From Prorocentrum cordatum (Eukaryota > Sar > Dinophyceae > Prorocentrales > Prorocentraceae), in the NCBI GenBank assembly GCA_963575745.1, contig CAUYUJ010014197.1, forward strand, positions 147,174 to 211,173: 64,000 bases of DNA, given 5' to 3'. Numbering within the stretch: the first letter of the stretch is position 1; each line of letters begins with the position of its first letter. Shown here in pieces: positions 1 to 11,645 of this stretch. A program made the position numbers and the translations under genes. The notes under the pieces are model-generated. The model saw only the letters and a list, made by a program, of their open reading frames with translations, had not been told where the DNA came from and made no database searches.

Positions 1-135
1 CGTCATCGTCATCGTCATCGTCAGCGTCATCATCGTCATCGTCATTGTCATCGTCGTCATCATGATTATCACCACCACCACCATCATCACCATCATCGTA
101 ATCCTTATTATCATCCTCAGCATCGTCCCCATCAC

Positions 136-198
<63 letters not shown>

Positions 199-460
199 TA
201 TCCGCATCATCATCATCATCATCATCATCAACATCTTCTTCTTCATCATAATCACCATCATCAGCATCATCATCGTCATCGTCGTCGTCATCATCACCAC
301 CAGCATCACCATCATCGTCCTCATCGTCTCCGTCCTCGTCGTTGGCGCCGCTATTGCCGTCGTCATCGTCGCCCTCGCCGCCGTCATCGTCGCCTCCGCC
401 ATCGCCATCGCGGTCGCGGTCGGCATCGTCGTCCTCGTCGCCCCACAAATCGTCGTCCTC
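1..460. repeat. CAT/CGT trinucleotide tract
   Basis: Almost continuous (CAT)n with CGT and CAC variants on the + strand, grading into CGT/CGC after about 330. Open frames here read as poly-Ile, poly-Ser or poly-His and are not credible genes. The tract is cut by the window edge. Confidence 0.95.
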
Positions 461-596
461 GTCAGCGCCGCCTCCGAACGCGAGCCTCGAGCGCCCCCCC
501 CCAGGCTCGCTGCTCGCTCGATCACCCCAGGCGCACGCCGGTCGCCTGCTGCAGGAGGGCCCACCTGGCGCGGCGAGCGTCCTCTTGCTGCTGCTT

Positions 597-738
597 CCTG
601 TTCCAGGAGGAAGAGGAGGCAGACGAGAAGGAAGGAGGACAAAAAGGAGGAGGAGGAGGACGAGGAGGAGGAGGAGGAGGAGGACGAGGAGGAGGAGGAG
701 GAGGAGGACGAGGAGGAGGACGAGGAGGAGGAGGACCA
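597..738. repeat. GGA/GAC trinucleotide tract
   Basis: GGA-rich then (GAG)n with GAC interruptions, ending where a dispersed repeat begins (GACCAGGGTAAACCC at about 733). The tract is the 5' flank of that repeat, as also seen for the copies at 14.7 and 45.2 kb. Confidence 0.9.
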
Positions 739-1212
739 GGGTAAACCCAAAACACATCAACGGTGTTGCAATAACCCCACCGTCCAGATTGCCTTTTTCA
801 CAGGGCCCTGCAAGAATTCATCTGCGAGAAATGCCCCGTTGGAAAACAACCGTCGGAGAATCCGCACTCGTGCCAAAACATAAAATCTGGGACTTCAGCG
901 TCGATCCAATTTTACTGTTGCGCCTTGGCAAATCCTAAATCGCGCGCCAAAACACCATTCCTGGGATTCAACACCCATGCGAATCCTTGAAGTTGCTGCA
1001 AGCTTTCAACAATAATGCGCGCAGGGCGAAGGCGGAAACCACATTTTGAAAAGCACACGCCCGTCATCTGTGAAATTGTTGCCAACTGTAATACGGATGC
1101 GCGCGGAGCTAAGGCGAGACCCGCATTTTGAAAACGGCCCACCCTCCATCCGCGAAGCAGCTTCAGAACCATACATGGTGAAAAATATCAGACGAAACGC
1201 CCGGCCCGCCTA
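733..1212 (+). repeat. Dispersed repeat family S1, copy 1
   Basis: Begins GACCAGGGTAAACCC after a GGA tract and contains CATCAACGGTGTTGCAATAA. It then carries degenerate internal units that include GCGCGGAGCTAAGGCGAGA followed by CATTTTGAAAACGGCCC, and ends near CAGACGAAACGCCCGG. The same order of motifs is found at 14.7-15.5 kb; related pieces lie at 43.2-43.7 (-) and 45.2-45.5 kb. There is no coding capacity. It could be a SINE-like element or a decayed tail of a larger transposon. Confidence 0.75.
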
Positions 1213-2050
1213 ATTACCGAGACGTCTGGGAAGGAGGAGATATCCCAAATCGAAGAAAATCGATGGAGCAGGAAGACGAGGAGGGACGAGGAGAGAAAAA
1301 AGGGAGGAGCAGGGAGGAGGAGGAGGAGGATGAGGAGGAGGAGGAGGAAGAAAAACCATAGAGCCATGGAGAACGGAGAAGCGAAACCCGCGCGAGAGGA
1401 CTGCCTCACAAAGAGCACTGGCTCATCGCAAAACGGGCCGCCCTCCGCCCCCACACACCCTCCTCACGTGCAGGGGAGGCCGCTCGCTCATGGGCGAGGA
1501 GCTCACGCAACACGGTCGAAGTACAGTTCAGCGCCTTGTCGCCCCGCGACTCGCTACTCATACGTGATGGCGGTGGTGCTTAGGGGGACGGCCGGTTCAG
1601 TTCCTCACTGTGAGGTCCTTCCCGACTATGAACCCCTGCCGAACCATATGACACGTGCAACTGGGTTGGCACCCCAGGGCGAGTAGACACGTAGGCAGGT
1701 GGAGGAGCAGGAGGAGCAGGAGCAGGAAGAGGAGGAGGAGGAGGAGGAGGACGACGACGACGACGACCTGCCTCAGCCGCCCTCGGCCCCCGCAGCCGCG
1801 GGGCAGTGGCCCCCTCGCAGCAGCGGCGCGCTCTCAGCGCGCGCCCGGGCGCGCCAGGCCGGCGGCCGCGAGCTCGGCGGCCGCCTCCGGGGTCTCGCCA
1901 AAGTGGGATGCAGGTTGGCGGCGCGCACGCTGGGGCAGGGGGAAGGGGGCAGGCATCTCAGAAGGAGGCTGGTTCTAAGAAGCCTCCCCTGCTCCCCCCA
2001 CGCCCCCCCTTGCGCGTGGCCGAGGACAGGAGGGCAGGGGCAGGCCCTGG
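1213..2050. other. Unassigned GC-rich DNA with short GGA tracts
   Basis: Contains GGA-rich patches at about 1258-1352 and 1699-1770 (the latter turning into GAC). The rest is unique-looking GC-rich sequence in which I see no credible gene, RNA or mobile-element signature. Confidence 0.5.
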
Positions 2051-2165
2051 GATCCTGGCGTGCCGATGAGATCGAGCCGGGCGACGTCGCCCGATTTCGG
2101 GCCACGGGGATCCTGGCGTCTCGAATATCTCGAACCGGGAGAGGTCGTCCGATCTCGGGCCACGG
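2050..2165. repeat. Tandem duplication of a ~58-bp unit
   Basis: Two diverged copies of a unit running from GATCCTGGCGT to CGGGCCACGGG lie head to tail. The second copy runs directly into the perfect hairpin at 2168-2227. Confidence 0.7.
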
Positions 2166-2167
2166 GA

Positions 2168-2227
2168 CCCTCGCAGATCGAGGAGGCTCGAAAAATGCAT
2201 TGGTCGAGCCTCCTCGATCTGCGAGGG
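2168..2227. repeat. Perfect 23-bp inverted repeat with 14-nt loop
   Basis: The left arm 2168-2190 and right arm 2205-2227 are exact reverse complements over 23 bp. The loop is AAAAATGCATTGGT. The stem is the longest perfect short-range palindrome I found in the window. It could be the core of a foldback element, a cruciform or an RNA hairpin. Confidence 0.9.
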
Positions 2228-2330
2228 GTTCAGAGGTTCTGGCCGTGATTTTTGACGACGCCTGCATCGCAACACCGGAACTCAGAGCAGAGGTCGGGCT
2301 AGAACCAAATCGTTCAAAACGGCCCGCAAT
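2228..2330 (-). repeat. Dispersed repeat family F6, copy 1 (partial)
   Basis: Contains TTCTGGCCGTGATTTTTGAC followed by GACGCCTGCATCG. The reverse complement resembles the repeats at 17.86-18.01 and 62.89-63.04 kb, which carry TGGTGAAAAATCACGGCCAG. The copy at 63.56-63.68 kb has the same orientation as this one. Confidence 0.5.
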
Positions 2331-2589
2331 GAGGACGTGTGAATACGCAGCTGGGTATGTTCCCTAACCGCACCTTGGGATAACCCCCCTCGCTGCTTTT
2401 TTCGGAACACAAGTCAAGATGCCGTCTGAGTCGATGCCGTCTAGCGTATGCGACGCGCTTCGGGAGCTCCTGAGTTCCTTCGTCAGGCATGGGCCCGAGG
2501 TGCTGCCGCGCGGCGCGCGCAAACTATTCACACGCAGACGCACAACGGCGCATGGAAGACTCCTTCTACGGCGACTCCAGCCGCCTGCT

Positions 2590-2718
2590 GGCGGGCGTCG
2601 TTGTCGTCGTGCCGTCGTCGTCGTCGTCGCCGCCGCCGCCGCCGCTGCCGACACCATCGTCATCGTCGTCGTCGTCGTCGTCGCCGCCGTCATCGTCGTC
2701 GTCGTGGTACTCGTGGTA

Positions 2719-2764
<46 letters not shown>

Positions 2765-2811
2765 TGCCCACGTCGTCGTCGCAACCGCCGCCGCCGCCGC
2801 CGCCACTGCGA

Positions 2812-2845
<34 letters not shown>

Positions 2846-5800
2846 CGTCTTCCTCGTCGTCAAGTCCACGTCGTCTTCGTGGTCGTCTTCGTCAAGTCCG
2901 CATCGTCGTCGTCGAGATCGTGGCTGTCGTCGCCGTCGTGAAATCTACGTCGTCGTCGTCGTCGTCGTCATCCTGGTAGTCGTTGTCGTCAGGTCCACGT
3001 CGTCGTCGTCGTCGCAAGTCCACGTCGTCGTCATTATCAAGTCCACGTCGTCGTCGTCGTGGTCGTCGTCGTCGTTATCGTCGTCCAATCCACAACTTCG
3101 TCGTCGTTTTCGTGGACGTCCTCGTCGTGGTGAAGTCCACGTCGTCGTGGTCGTCGCCGCCGCCGCCGCCGCTGCCGACACCGTCGTCGTCGTCGTCGAC
3201 GTCGTCGCCGCCGTCATCGTCGTCGTCGTGGTACTCGTGGTAATCGTCGTCGTCATGCCCACGTCGTCGTCGAGTTCATCGTCGTCAAGTCCACGTCGCC
3301 GTCGTAGTCAAGTCCACGTCGTCGTCGTCGTGGTAGTCGTCATCGTCGGCGCTGTCGTCGTCGTCGTCGTCAAACTCCCGTCGTCGTCGTGGTCCCCGTT
3401 ATCGTCAAACTCACGTTGTCGCCGCCGTCGTCAAGTCCACGTCGTCGTCGTCCTCGTCAACTCCACCACGGCGTCGTCGTCAAGTTCACGTCGTTGTGAT
3501 CGTCGTCCTCGTCGTGGTCGGCGTCGACGTCGGCGGCGTCGTCAAGTCTACGTCGTCGTCGTGGTCACCGTTGTAGTCATCATGTCCACGTCGTCGCCGC
3601 CGTCGTCGTCGTGGTCCACGCCGTTGTCAAGCTCGCGTCGTCGCCGCCGTCGCCAACTCCACGTCGCCGCCGTCCTCGTCAAGTCCACGTCGTCGTCGTC
3701 AAACCCACGTCGTCGTCATCATGATCAAGTCCGCGTCGTCGTCGCCGTGGTCGTCAACGTCGTCGTGGTCGTCGTCGCCGCCGTCGTCGTTAAATACCCG
3801 TCGTCGTCGTCACCATCGCAGTCAAGGCTTCGTCGCCATCGTCGTCAAGTTCACGTCGTCGCCGTCGTCGTGAAATTCACCTCGTCGTTGTCGTCGTCTT
3901 CCACGTCGTCGTCGAATCCACGTCGTCTTCGGCGTCAAATCCTCGTCGTCGCCGACGTCAAGCCCACGTCGTCGTCGTCCACGCCGTCGTCAAGTCCAAG
4001 TCGCCGCCATCCTCGTCAAATCCACGTCGTCGTCGTCGTCGTCAAACCCACGTCGTCGTCATCATGATGAAGTCCGCGTCGTCGTCGTCGTCAACACCAC
4101 GTCGTCGTGGCGTGATCGTCGTCGTTAGGTCCACGTCGTCGTCGTCGAGACCACGGTGTCGTCGTCGTGGTCGTCAACGTCGTCGTGGTCGTCGTCGCCG
4201 TCGTCGTCGTTAAATCCCAGTCGTCGTCGTCACCATCGCAGTCAAGGCTTCGTCGCCATCGTCGTCAAGTTCATGTCGTCGCCGTCGTCGTGAAATTCAC
4301 CTCGTCGTCGTCTTCCACGTCGTCGTCGAATCCACGTCGTCTTCGGCGTCAAATCCTCGTCGTCGCCGACGTCAGCCCACGTCGTCGTCGTCCACGCCGT
4401 CGTCAAGTCCACGTCGCCGTCGTCAGCTCGACGTCATCGTCGTGGTCGCCGTCGTCGTCGCCCACGTCGTCGTCGTCGTCGTCGCCGTCGCTCGCCGTTG
4501 TCGACGTCCAGCCCACGTCGTCGCCGTCGTCGTCAAGTCCACATCGTCGTCGTCGGCGTCGTCCACGGTGTCGTCAAGTCCACGGCGTCGTCGCCGCCGT
4601 CATGAAGTCCACGTCGTCGTCGTCGTCGTCGTCGGCGGCGGCTCGGGCCGCGGCGTAGGCGTCGTCGTCGCCGTCGTCGAGCTCACCTCGTTGCCATCGT
4701 CGTCCACGTCGTCGTCGCCCGCGCCGCCGTCATCGTCAAGTACACGCCGTCGTCGTCGTCGTTCGCAAGGCCACGTCGTCGCCGTCGAAGTAGGCGCCGC
4801 CGTCGTCAAATCCACGCCGCCGTCGTCGTCAAGCCCACGTCGTCGTCGTGGCTCGCAAGACCACGTCGCCGCCGTCGAACTATGCGCCGCCGTCGTCGGC
4901 AAGTCCACGGCGTCGTCGTCTCACACGCACGCGAGATTTTCGCAGCCGCCGCCGTCATCAAGTCCACGTCGACATCGTCAAGTCCGCGTCGTGGTCGTCG
5001 TCAAGTCAACGTCGTCGGCGTCGTCGAGTCCACGTCGCCGTCGTGGTCGTCACGGCCACGTCGTCGTCGCCGACGCCAGCGTCAAGTGCACGCCGTCGTC
5101 GTCGTCGCCGCCGACGTGAAGCCAACGCAGCCGCGGTCGCCAAGTCCACGTCGTCCTCGTCGTGGTCGTCGTCGGCGAGTCCACGTAGCCGTCGTCGTCG
5201 TCACAGTCCCCGTCCTCAAGTCCACGTCGTCGTCGTCGCGGCGTCGCCGTCGTCGCCGCCGTCGTCAAGACCACGTCGTCGCCGTCGTCGTCAAGTCCTT
5301 GTAGTCGCCGTCGTTGTCGTCCACGCCGTCGTGAAGTCCACGTCGTCGCCGTCGCCGTCGCCAAATCCACGTCGTCGGCGCCAAGTCCGCGTCACCGTCA
5401 TCGTCGTCGTCGTCGTCCGCGTCGTCGTCGTCGCCGACCGTGGTCGTCAGCGTCGCACTCGTCGTGGTCCAGCCCACGTGGTCGTCAAGTCCACGTCGCC
5501 GTCGTTGTCGTCAAGTCCACGTCGTCGTCAGCGCGTCCACGTCGCCGCCGTCGTGAAGTCCACGTCGTCAGCGTCACCCGCGCCGTCGTCGCCGTCGTCG
5601 AGTCCACGTCGCCGTATTCGTCGGCAGCAGCATCGGTGTTGTCGCCGTCGCCGTCGTCGTCGCCGTCGTCGCCCACGCCGTCGTCAAGTCCACGTCGTCA
5701 CCGTCGTCGTCGTCGAGTCCACGCCTTCGCCGTCGTCAAGTCCACGTCGACGTCGTCATCGTCGTCGTTGTCGCCGTCGTCAAGTCCACGTCGTCGGCGC

Positions 5801-8800
5801 CGTCGTCGTCGTCCACACCGTCGTCAAGTCCACGCTGTCGTCGTCACCGTCCACGTCGTCGTCGTTAGTTGCACGTCGTCGTCGCCATCGTCGTAAAGTC
5901 CACGGCGTCCTCGTCGCCGTCGTCGGCGGCGTCGTCGTCGTCGTAGTCGCCATAGTCGTCGTCGAAGTCCATAATTCCACGCCGTCGTCGTTGTCGTCAC
6001 GTCCACGTCATCGTCGTCGTCGGCGCCGACGTCGTCGTCGTCGTCGTCGCCACCACCGTCGCCATGTCGTTGTCGTCGTCGTCCTCGCCGCCGTTGTCGT
6101 CAAATCCCAGATCAACGTCGTCGTCTTCAAGTCCACGTCGTCGTCGTCCACGTCGTCGTCGAGTCCACGTCGTCGACGTCGTCGCCCGCGTCACTGTCGT
6201 CGTCAAGTGCACGTCGTCTTTGTCGGCGGCGGCGGCGTCCTAGGCGGCGGGGTCGGCGTCGTCGTCGTCGCCGTCAAGGTCCACGTCGTCGTCGTCCACG
6301 TCGTCGTCGTCCAGGTCGTCCTCAAGTCCACGTCGTCGTCGTCGCCATCGTCGGGTGCATGTCGTCGTCGTCGCCCACGTCGTCGCCAAGTCCACGTCGT
6401 CGCCGTCGTCGCCGCCGTCAACTCCACGTCGTCGACGTCGACGTCGTCGGCTGCGGCGTCGTCGGCGGCGTCGTCGTCATCGCCGCCGTCGTCGTCGGCG
6501 TCGGCGTCCAGGTCGTCGTCGTCTTCGTCGTGGTCAAGTCCGCTTCTCCGTCGTCGCCGTCGCAGTCGTCAAATTCACGTCGTCATCGTCGTCGACGTCG
6601 TCGTCGTCCACGCCATCGTCAAATCCACGTCGTCTTCGTCGTCGTCAAGTCCACGTCGTCGTCCACGTCGTCGACGTCAGAACCACATCGTCGTCGTGGG
6701 CGGCGTCGTCGGCATCAGCGTCTGCGTCGGCGTCGTCGTCGTCGTCGCCGCTGCGTCGGCGTCGTCGTCGTCGTCCACGCCGTCGTCAAGTTCACGTCGT
6801 CGTCGTTGCCGTCGTCAAGTCCACGTCGTCGTCTTCGGCGGCGGAGGCGTCGTCGGCGTCGCCATCGTCGTCGTCAAGTCCACGTCATCGTCGTCAAGTC
6901 CACGTCGTCGTCGCCCACGTCGTCGTCGTCATCGTACACGCCGTCGACGTCGTCGCCGTCGACATCAACTCCACGTCGTCATCGTCGTCCACATCATCGT
7001 CGCCCACGTCGTCGTGAATGCCACGTCGTCGTGAAGTCCTTGTCGTCGTCGTCGCTGGCGTCGAGTCGACGCCGTCGTCGTCGTCGGCCGCGGCGGCGGC
7101 GTCGTCGGCGGCGGTGTCGACGACGGCGAGTGTCGGTCCACGTCGTCGTTGTCGTCCACGTCGTCGTCGCCAACGTCATCGTGAAGTCCACGTCGTCGTC
7201 GCCGTCGTCGCCGGCGTCAAATCCACGTCGTGTTCGGCGTCGCCGGCGGCGGCGGCGTCGTCGGCTGCGTCGTCGTCGTCGTCGAGTCCACGTCGCCGTC
7301 GTCGTTGTCCACGTCGTCGTCACCATCGTGAAGGCAACGTCGTCGTCGTTGTTGTCGTCGTCGTCATCAAGTCCACGTCGTCGTCGTCGGCGGCGGCGGC
7401 GTCGTCGGCAGCGTTGTCGTCGTCGTCGTCGTCCACGTCGTCGTCAAGTCCACGTCGTCGTCGTCCACGTCGTCATCAAGTCCACGTCGCCGCCGCCGTC
7501 GTCGTCGTCGAATCCGCATCGTCGTCGTCGGCGTCGTCCGTCCACGTCGTCGTCAAGTCCACGCCGCAGTAGTCGTCGTCGTCGTGAAGTCTACGTCGTC
7601 GCCGGCGGCGGCGGCAGCGGCGAAAGCGGCGGCGTAGGCGTAGGTGTCGTCGTCGTCGTCGTCGTCGTCGTCAAGCCTCGTTGTCATCGTCGTCCACGTC
7701 GTCGTCGCCCGCGTCGTCGTTAAGTCCACGTCGTCGTCGTAAGTCCACGTCGTCGTCGTCGGCGGAGTCGCCGGCGGCGTCGTCGTCGGGGTCAAGTCCG
7801 CGTCACCGTCGTCGTCGTCCACATCGTGGTCAAGTCCATGTGTCGTAGTCGTCGTCGGCAGCGGCGGCGTCGCCGTCGTCGTCTAGTCCACGTCGTCGTC
7901 CACGTCGTGGTCAAGTCCACGTCGCCATCGTCGAGTCCACGTCGTCATCGACGTCGTCGTCGTCCACGTCGTCGTGGAGTCCACGTCGTCAGATCCACGT
8001 CGTCGTCGTCATCGTCGCCGTCGTCGGCGGCGGCGTCGTCGGCGGCGGCGACCACGCGTCGTCGTCGTCAAGTCCACGTCGTCGTCGTCGAGGTTGAGTC
8101 CGTCAAGTCCACGTCGTCGTCGACGGCGGCGGCGTCGGCGTCGTCGTCTTTGCCGTCGTCATGTCCACGGCGTCGTCGTCGTCCACGTCGTCGTCAAGTC
8201 CACGTCGTCGTCGTTGTCTTCGACGACAAGTCCACGTCGTCGTCGTCGACGTCAATCCAAGTCGTCGTCGTTCTCGTCAATTCCACGTCGTCGTCGTCGA
8301 TGCAAGGCCACGTCGTCGTCGTCGACCTCCGCGTCGTCGTCGTCCACGTCGTCGTCACCGTCCAGGTCGTCATCGTTTTCGTCGTCGTCCAGTCCACGTC
8401 GCCGTCGTCTTCGACGGCGGCGGCGTCGTCGGCGGCGGCGGCGGTTGCGTCGGCGTCGGCGTCGTCGTCGCCAAGTCCACGTCGTTGCTGAGTCCACGTC
8501 GTCGTCGTCGTTGTGAAGTCCACGTCGTCGTCCAAGTCGTCGTCAAATCCACATCGTCGTCGTCGTCAAAGTCAAGTCCGCGTTGTCGTCGTCGTCTTCG
8601 TCGCCAACGTCGTCGTCAAGTCTACGTCGTCGTCGACGTCAAGTCCACGTCGTCGTCGTCGACGTCGTCAAGTCCGCGTCGACGGCGGCGGCGGCGACGG
8701 CGGCGGCGTCGGCGTCGTCGTCATCATCCTCCACGTCGTCGTCGTCCACGTCGTCGTCGCCCACGTCGTCGTCAAGTCCACGTCGTCGTCCACGTCGTCG

Positions 8801-9070
8801 TCGTCGTTGTCGTCGTCGTCGTCGTCGTTGTCGTCCAGTCCACGTCGCCGTCGGCGTCGTCGGCGGCGGCGTCTTCGACGGCGGCGGCGTCGGCGGCGGC
8901 GTCGGCGTCGTCGTCAAGTCCACGTCGTCGTCCACGTCGTCGTCGTCCACGGCGTCGCTGAGTCCACGACGTCGTCGTCGACGTCAAGTCCACGTCGTCG
9001 TCGTCGTCGTCGGCGGCGGCGTCGGCAGCGTCGTCGTCGTCGGCGGCGGCGGCAGTCGCGGCGGCATCGG
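2590..9070. repeat. 6.5-kb GTC-based minisatellite
   Basis: Imperfect array built from (GTC)n and the recurring module AAGTCCACGTCGTCGTC, with CGG/GCG patches. All three + frames read as Arg-, Ser- or Val-rich strings. The - frames read as Asp/Thr with periodic Trp. Long open frames (for example 2448-4067 and 4848-7034) arise because the GTC and CCACGTC modules contain no stop in several frames. I regard none as a gene. Confidence 0.95.
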
Positions 9071-9235
9071 CATCTGGCGCGGCCGCCTCCGACGAGTGCG
9101 CCTCTCGCGGGGTGCCCGCGGCAGGGGCGGCCTGGCGCCGAATGAGGACGCCAGAGGGACGAGGACGACTACGACTACGACGATGATGACGACGAGGACG
9201 GCCCCGGCAGTCGGCGTCGCGAATTGTGCCAAGGC

Positions 9236-9400
9236 CCTCCTCCTCCTCCCCCTCCTCCTCCTCCTCCTCTCGCCCCCGTCTTCGTCCTTTTCAACCTGCT
9301 CGTCGTCCTCCTCGTCGTCCTCCTCCTCCACCTCCTCCACCCCCTCCTGCTCCTCCCCCCATCTTCGTCCGTCCTCTTCGTCTGTCTCGTGCTCCTGCTT
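9236..9400. repeat. CTC-rich tract
   Basis: CTCCTC-rich stretch with CGT and TCC variants, low complexity on both strands. No element boundary is recognisable at either end. Confidence 0.8.
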
Positions 9401-9449
9401 CTGATGCTCCTGTCATCCCTTGGCGCGGCTACCCCTCCGAAAAGACTAC

Positions 9450-9600
9450 GAAAAATCGCGACGGAATGCTTTTCTGCCGCTTTCGGCCTCCAGGGGGCCC
9501 TTGCCGGGCCCTGGGGCGGTAAAAAGACGGCTCGGGACGAGTACCTGGCCCCAGGGAAGTGGTCCAGCCCTCCAGGGGCCCGCCCTGTGAACTAAATCAC
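9450..9600 (+). repeat. Dispersed repeat family F3, copy 1 (diverged)
   Basis: Carries the family core TTTCGGCCTCCAGGGGGCCC, then a GCCGGGCCCTGGGGCGGTAAAAA motif broken by substitutions. Better copies lie at 24.6-24.85 (-), 25.74-25.94 (+) and 62.05-62.24 kb (+). Non-coding. Confidence 0.55.
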
Positions 9601-9629
9601 TGCTGTTGGGCAACGATAGGGGGTGACTC

Positions 9630-9800
9630 GCATAAGGGGGGGATGCATCGACCTGGAATCGGCGATACATCGCCGATAGATCGACGATAGGCATGCGATC
9701 GTGAATCCGCACCTCCCTGGGCAGGTTGGGGCTATCGGGCCCCTATCGGCGATCAATGGGCGATTGGGGGTCGATGAGCCCTACCCCTATGCATATCCCC
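9630..9800 (+). repeat. Dispersed repeat family F4, copy 1
   Basis: CATCGCCGATAGATCG, a middle part with GTGAATCCGCACCTCCC, then CCCCTATCGGCGATCAATGG and GGTCGATGAGCC. The same order occurs at 17690-17870 (CATCGCTAATCGATCG, CCCCATCGGCGACGAATG, GGTCGATGCATCC). Non-coding. Confidence 0.6.
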
Positions 9801-10420
9801 CTCTATCGTTGCCCCTGACGGCCCCCCCCCGGAAGTTCCGACCTTCTCCCTGGGGCCAGCATTTCCACCTGAGTCGTCTTCGGCTCTTTTTTGGTGAAGA
9901 TGGGGAAACACACCAACGCTTTTTCCGGCCACGCACTGAGACCCGCACAGGGCAGCGGGTCCTAGTGCATACGGGATCCTTGTGTATACATGTGTCGTGG
10001 CTTCCCCGGGGAAACGAAGAAAAAAGTATACACCACACCACCCCGACGTCGTCCCCGACCCTCAAAAAGTCCTGATGGGATTGATAAACAGCCCGCCTCT
10101 GGTAATGTATATGTTCCAGTCTCCGACTTCTCCTCCGGGCCAGCCTTTCCACCTGAATTGTCCTAGGCTGTTTTTTGCACGAAGACGTGGCAGCAGAAGG
10201 CCCCTGAAACGCGACCCTGGGGGAAACGCTCCCCAGACTTTCGGCGACAGCCGAACGTCTTGTGCACACTATGGCACCAGTCTTCTATACACCAGCGTTC
10301 CGACAGAGCCTGCTGGACTCGACATCGTTCAAGTGTCTCTGCAGTGACACATGCAAAAGCCTGCAGTGGCCCCGGACTCGGGGCTCGCTCGGGCAGAGGT
10401 GGCGGCGAGCGATGGGGGGA
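9800..10420. other. Unassigned DNA
   Basis: Mixed-composition DNA without tandem structure. The longest frames have no recognisable motif. A gene cannot be supported here. Confidence 0.4.
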
Positions 10421-10423
10421 AGG

Positions 10424-10500
10424 ATTGCAAAAAAACCCTTCGAAGGATTGCAAAAAAACCCTTCGAGAGATTGCAAAAAAACCCTTCGAGAAGGGGCGGG
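10424..10500 (+). repeat. Three tandem ~25-bp units
   Basis: GATTGCAAAAAAACCCTTCG occurs three times in a row with small differences. It leads into a CTTCTGAGAAG-rich stretch (to about 10630) that resembles 62240-62340. Confidence 0.85.
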
Positions 10501-10889
10501 CCTCCTCGAAAGGCTCGGGAGCCCCCCCGGCCTTCTGAGAAGTTGCCCAAGCCTCCCCCGAACACACAGGAATCTTCTCAGGAGGGGCGAGGGTCCCGCC
10601 GCCTTCTGAGGGGGCCTTCTCCTTCTCGTTCTCCCCCTCGCTCGCCACCGAGGAGTGACCCTGGGCTTTTTTTTTTCACGGCAACAAGGTAGAGGAGAGG
10701 GAGGAATCCGCTGCCTCTCAGAGAGGCTATCCGGATCGCGCGTGACCCTGGGCAAAAGTGATCTCTGGTGCGCGGGGCCGCGGGGAGGCCAAACCCGAGC
10801 GCACAAGACGCTGTTGTCGCGTCGCGTTCGGTCATCTGGGGGCCGTGTGCCCGCACCGAAGGTCACTCCGGCGACGGGTCACTCTTACG

Positions 10890-10975
10890 TGTAGCGGACC
10901 TTTTCGCGACGGCCCTGGGGCCCGGCGAGGGCCCCCAAAGGGCGAAAGCTGTGAAAAGTCTGTTCGCCGTGTCTC
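10890..10975 (-). repeat. Dispersed repeat family F3, copy 2 (diverged, inverted)
   Basis: CCTGGGGCCCGGCGAGGGCC followed by CCCAAAGGGCGAAAGCTGTGAAAA. This is the reverse complement of the family core seen at 62.06 kb. Non-coding. Confidence 0.45.
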
Positions 10976-11530
10976 TCTATTTCCATGCTGCAATGATGTC
11001 AAAGGCCGCCGACGGCGATCAACTTCCGTGCTGGGTCTTTCAACGAGCCTGGGGGTCTTGGAGGGAGCCTCAGGGCCAGCGGGGCGGGCTTCTGAGGAGC
11101 CAAGGGAGAGCGCCTTCTAAGCAGAGGCCGCCCCCTGGTAGACGTTTGCAGCCGGACCTAGGACAGAAGGATATCCCACAAGAACACGAGACGCTCTGCC
11201 GGCCCAAACTGAAGTACATTCGAGGGCAGCCTCCCCCAGGATGCACAAGAACATCCAACAAGCACGAAGAACACTAGGGTACCCTCCCCGAGCCGACCTC
11301 GATCTCATACTTCGGTCCGGCCGCAAGAAGAGGAGGCGAAGGAGCAGGAGGCGAGGCCATAGAATAAAGCTCTCAGGGACGAGTTCTGAGGGCGCCCCCG
11401 GCCCCCAGGGGTGGGCTGCGGTACGCCCCTCTGCTACCCCCTGACAGACAGAGAGAAGCCGCGCACAACATAGGCGCGTTGGCAGTAATGGTGAAACAGA
11501 GACGATTGGGTGAAACGGCGAGCGCGCTAA
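10976..11530. other. Unassigned DNA
   Basis: No tandem repeat, RNA gene or credible protein motif is visible. It ends in a purine-rich stretch that starts the next GGA tract. Confidence 0.4.
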
Positions 11531-11645
11531 GCATGGAAGGAGGGGGAGGGGGAGGAGGAGGAAAAGGAAAAGGAGGAGAAGGAGGAGGACGTTGACGACG
11601 ACGATGAGGAGGAGGAGGAGGAGGAGGGAGAGGAGGCGTAAAGGC
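11530..11645. repeat. GGA-rich tract
   Basis: GGAGGGGGAGGAGG-type low complexity with an internal GACGACGATGA stretch. Confidence 0.85.

Noticed and set aside
2448-8961. Long Arg/Ser/Val-rich ORFs (539, 728, 454 codons and others)
   Set aside because: They are readings of the GTC minisatellite, present in several frames at once with no domain. Absence of stops follows from the repeat unit.
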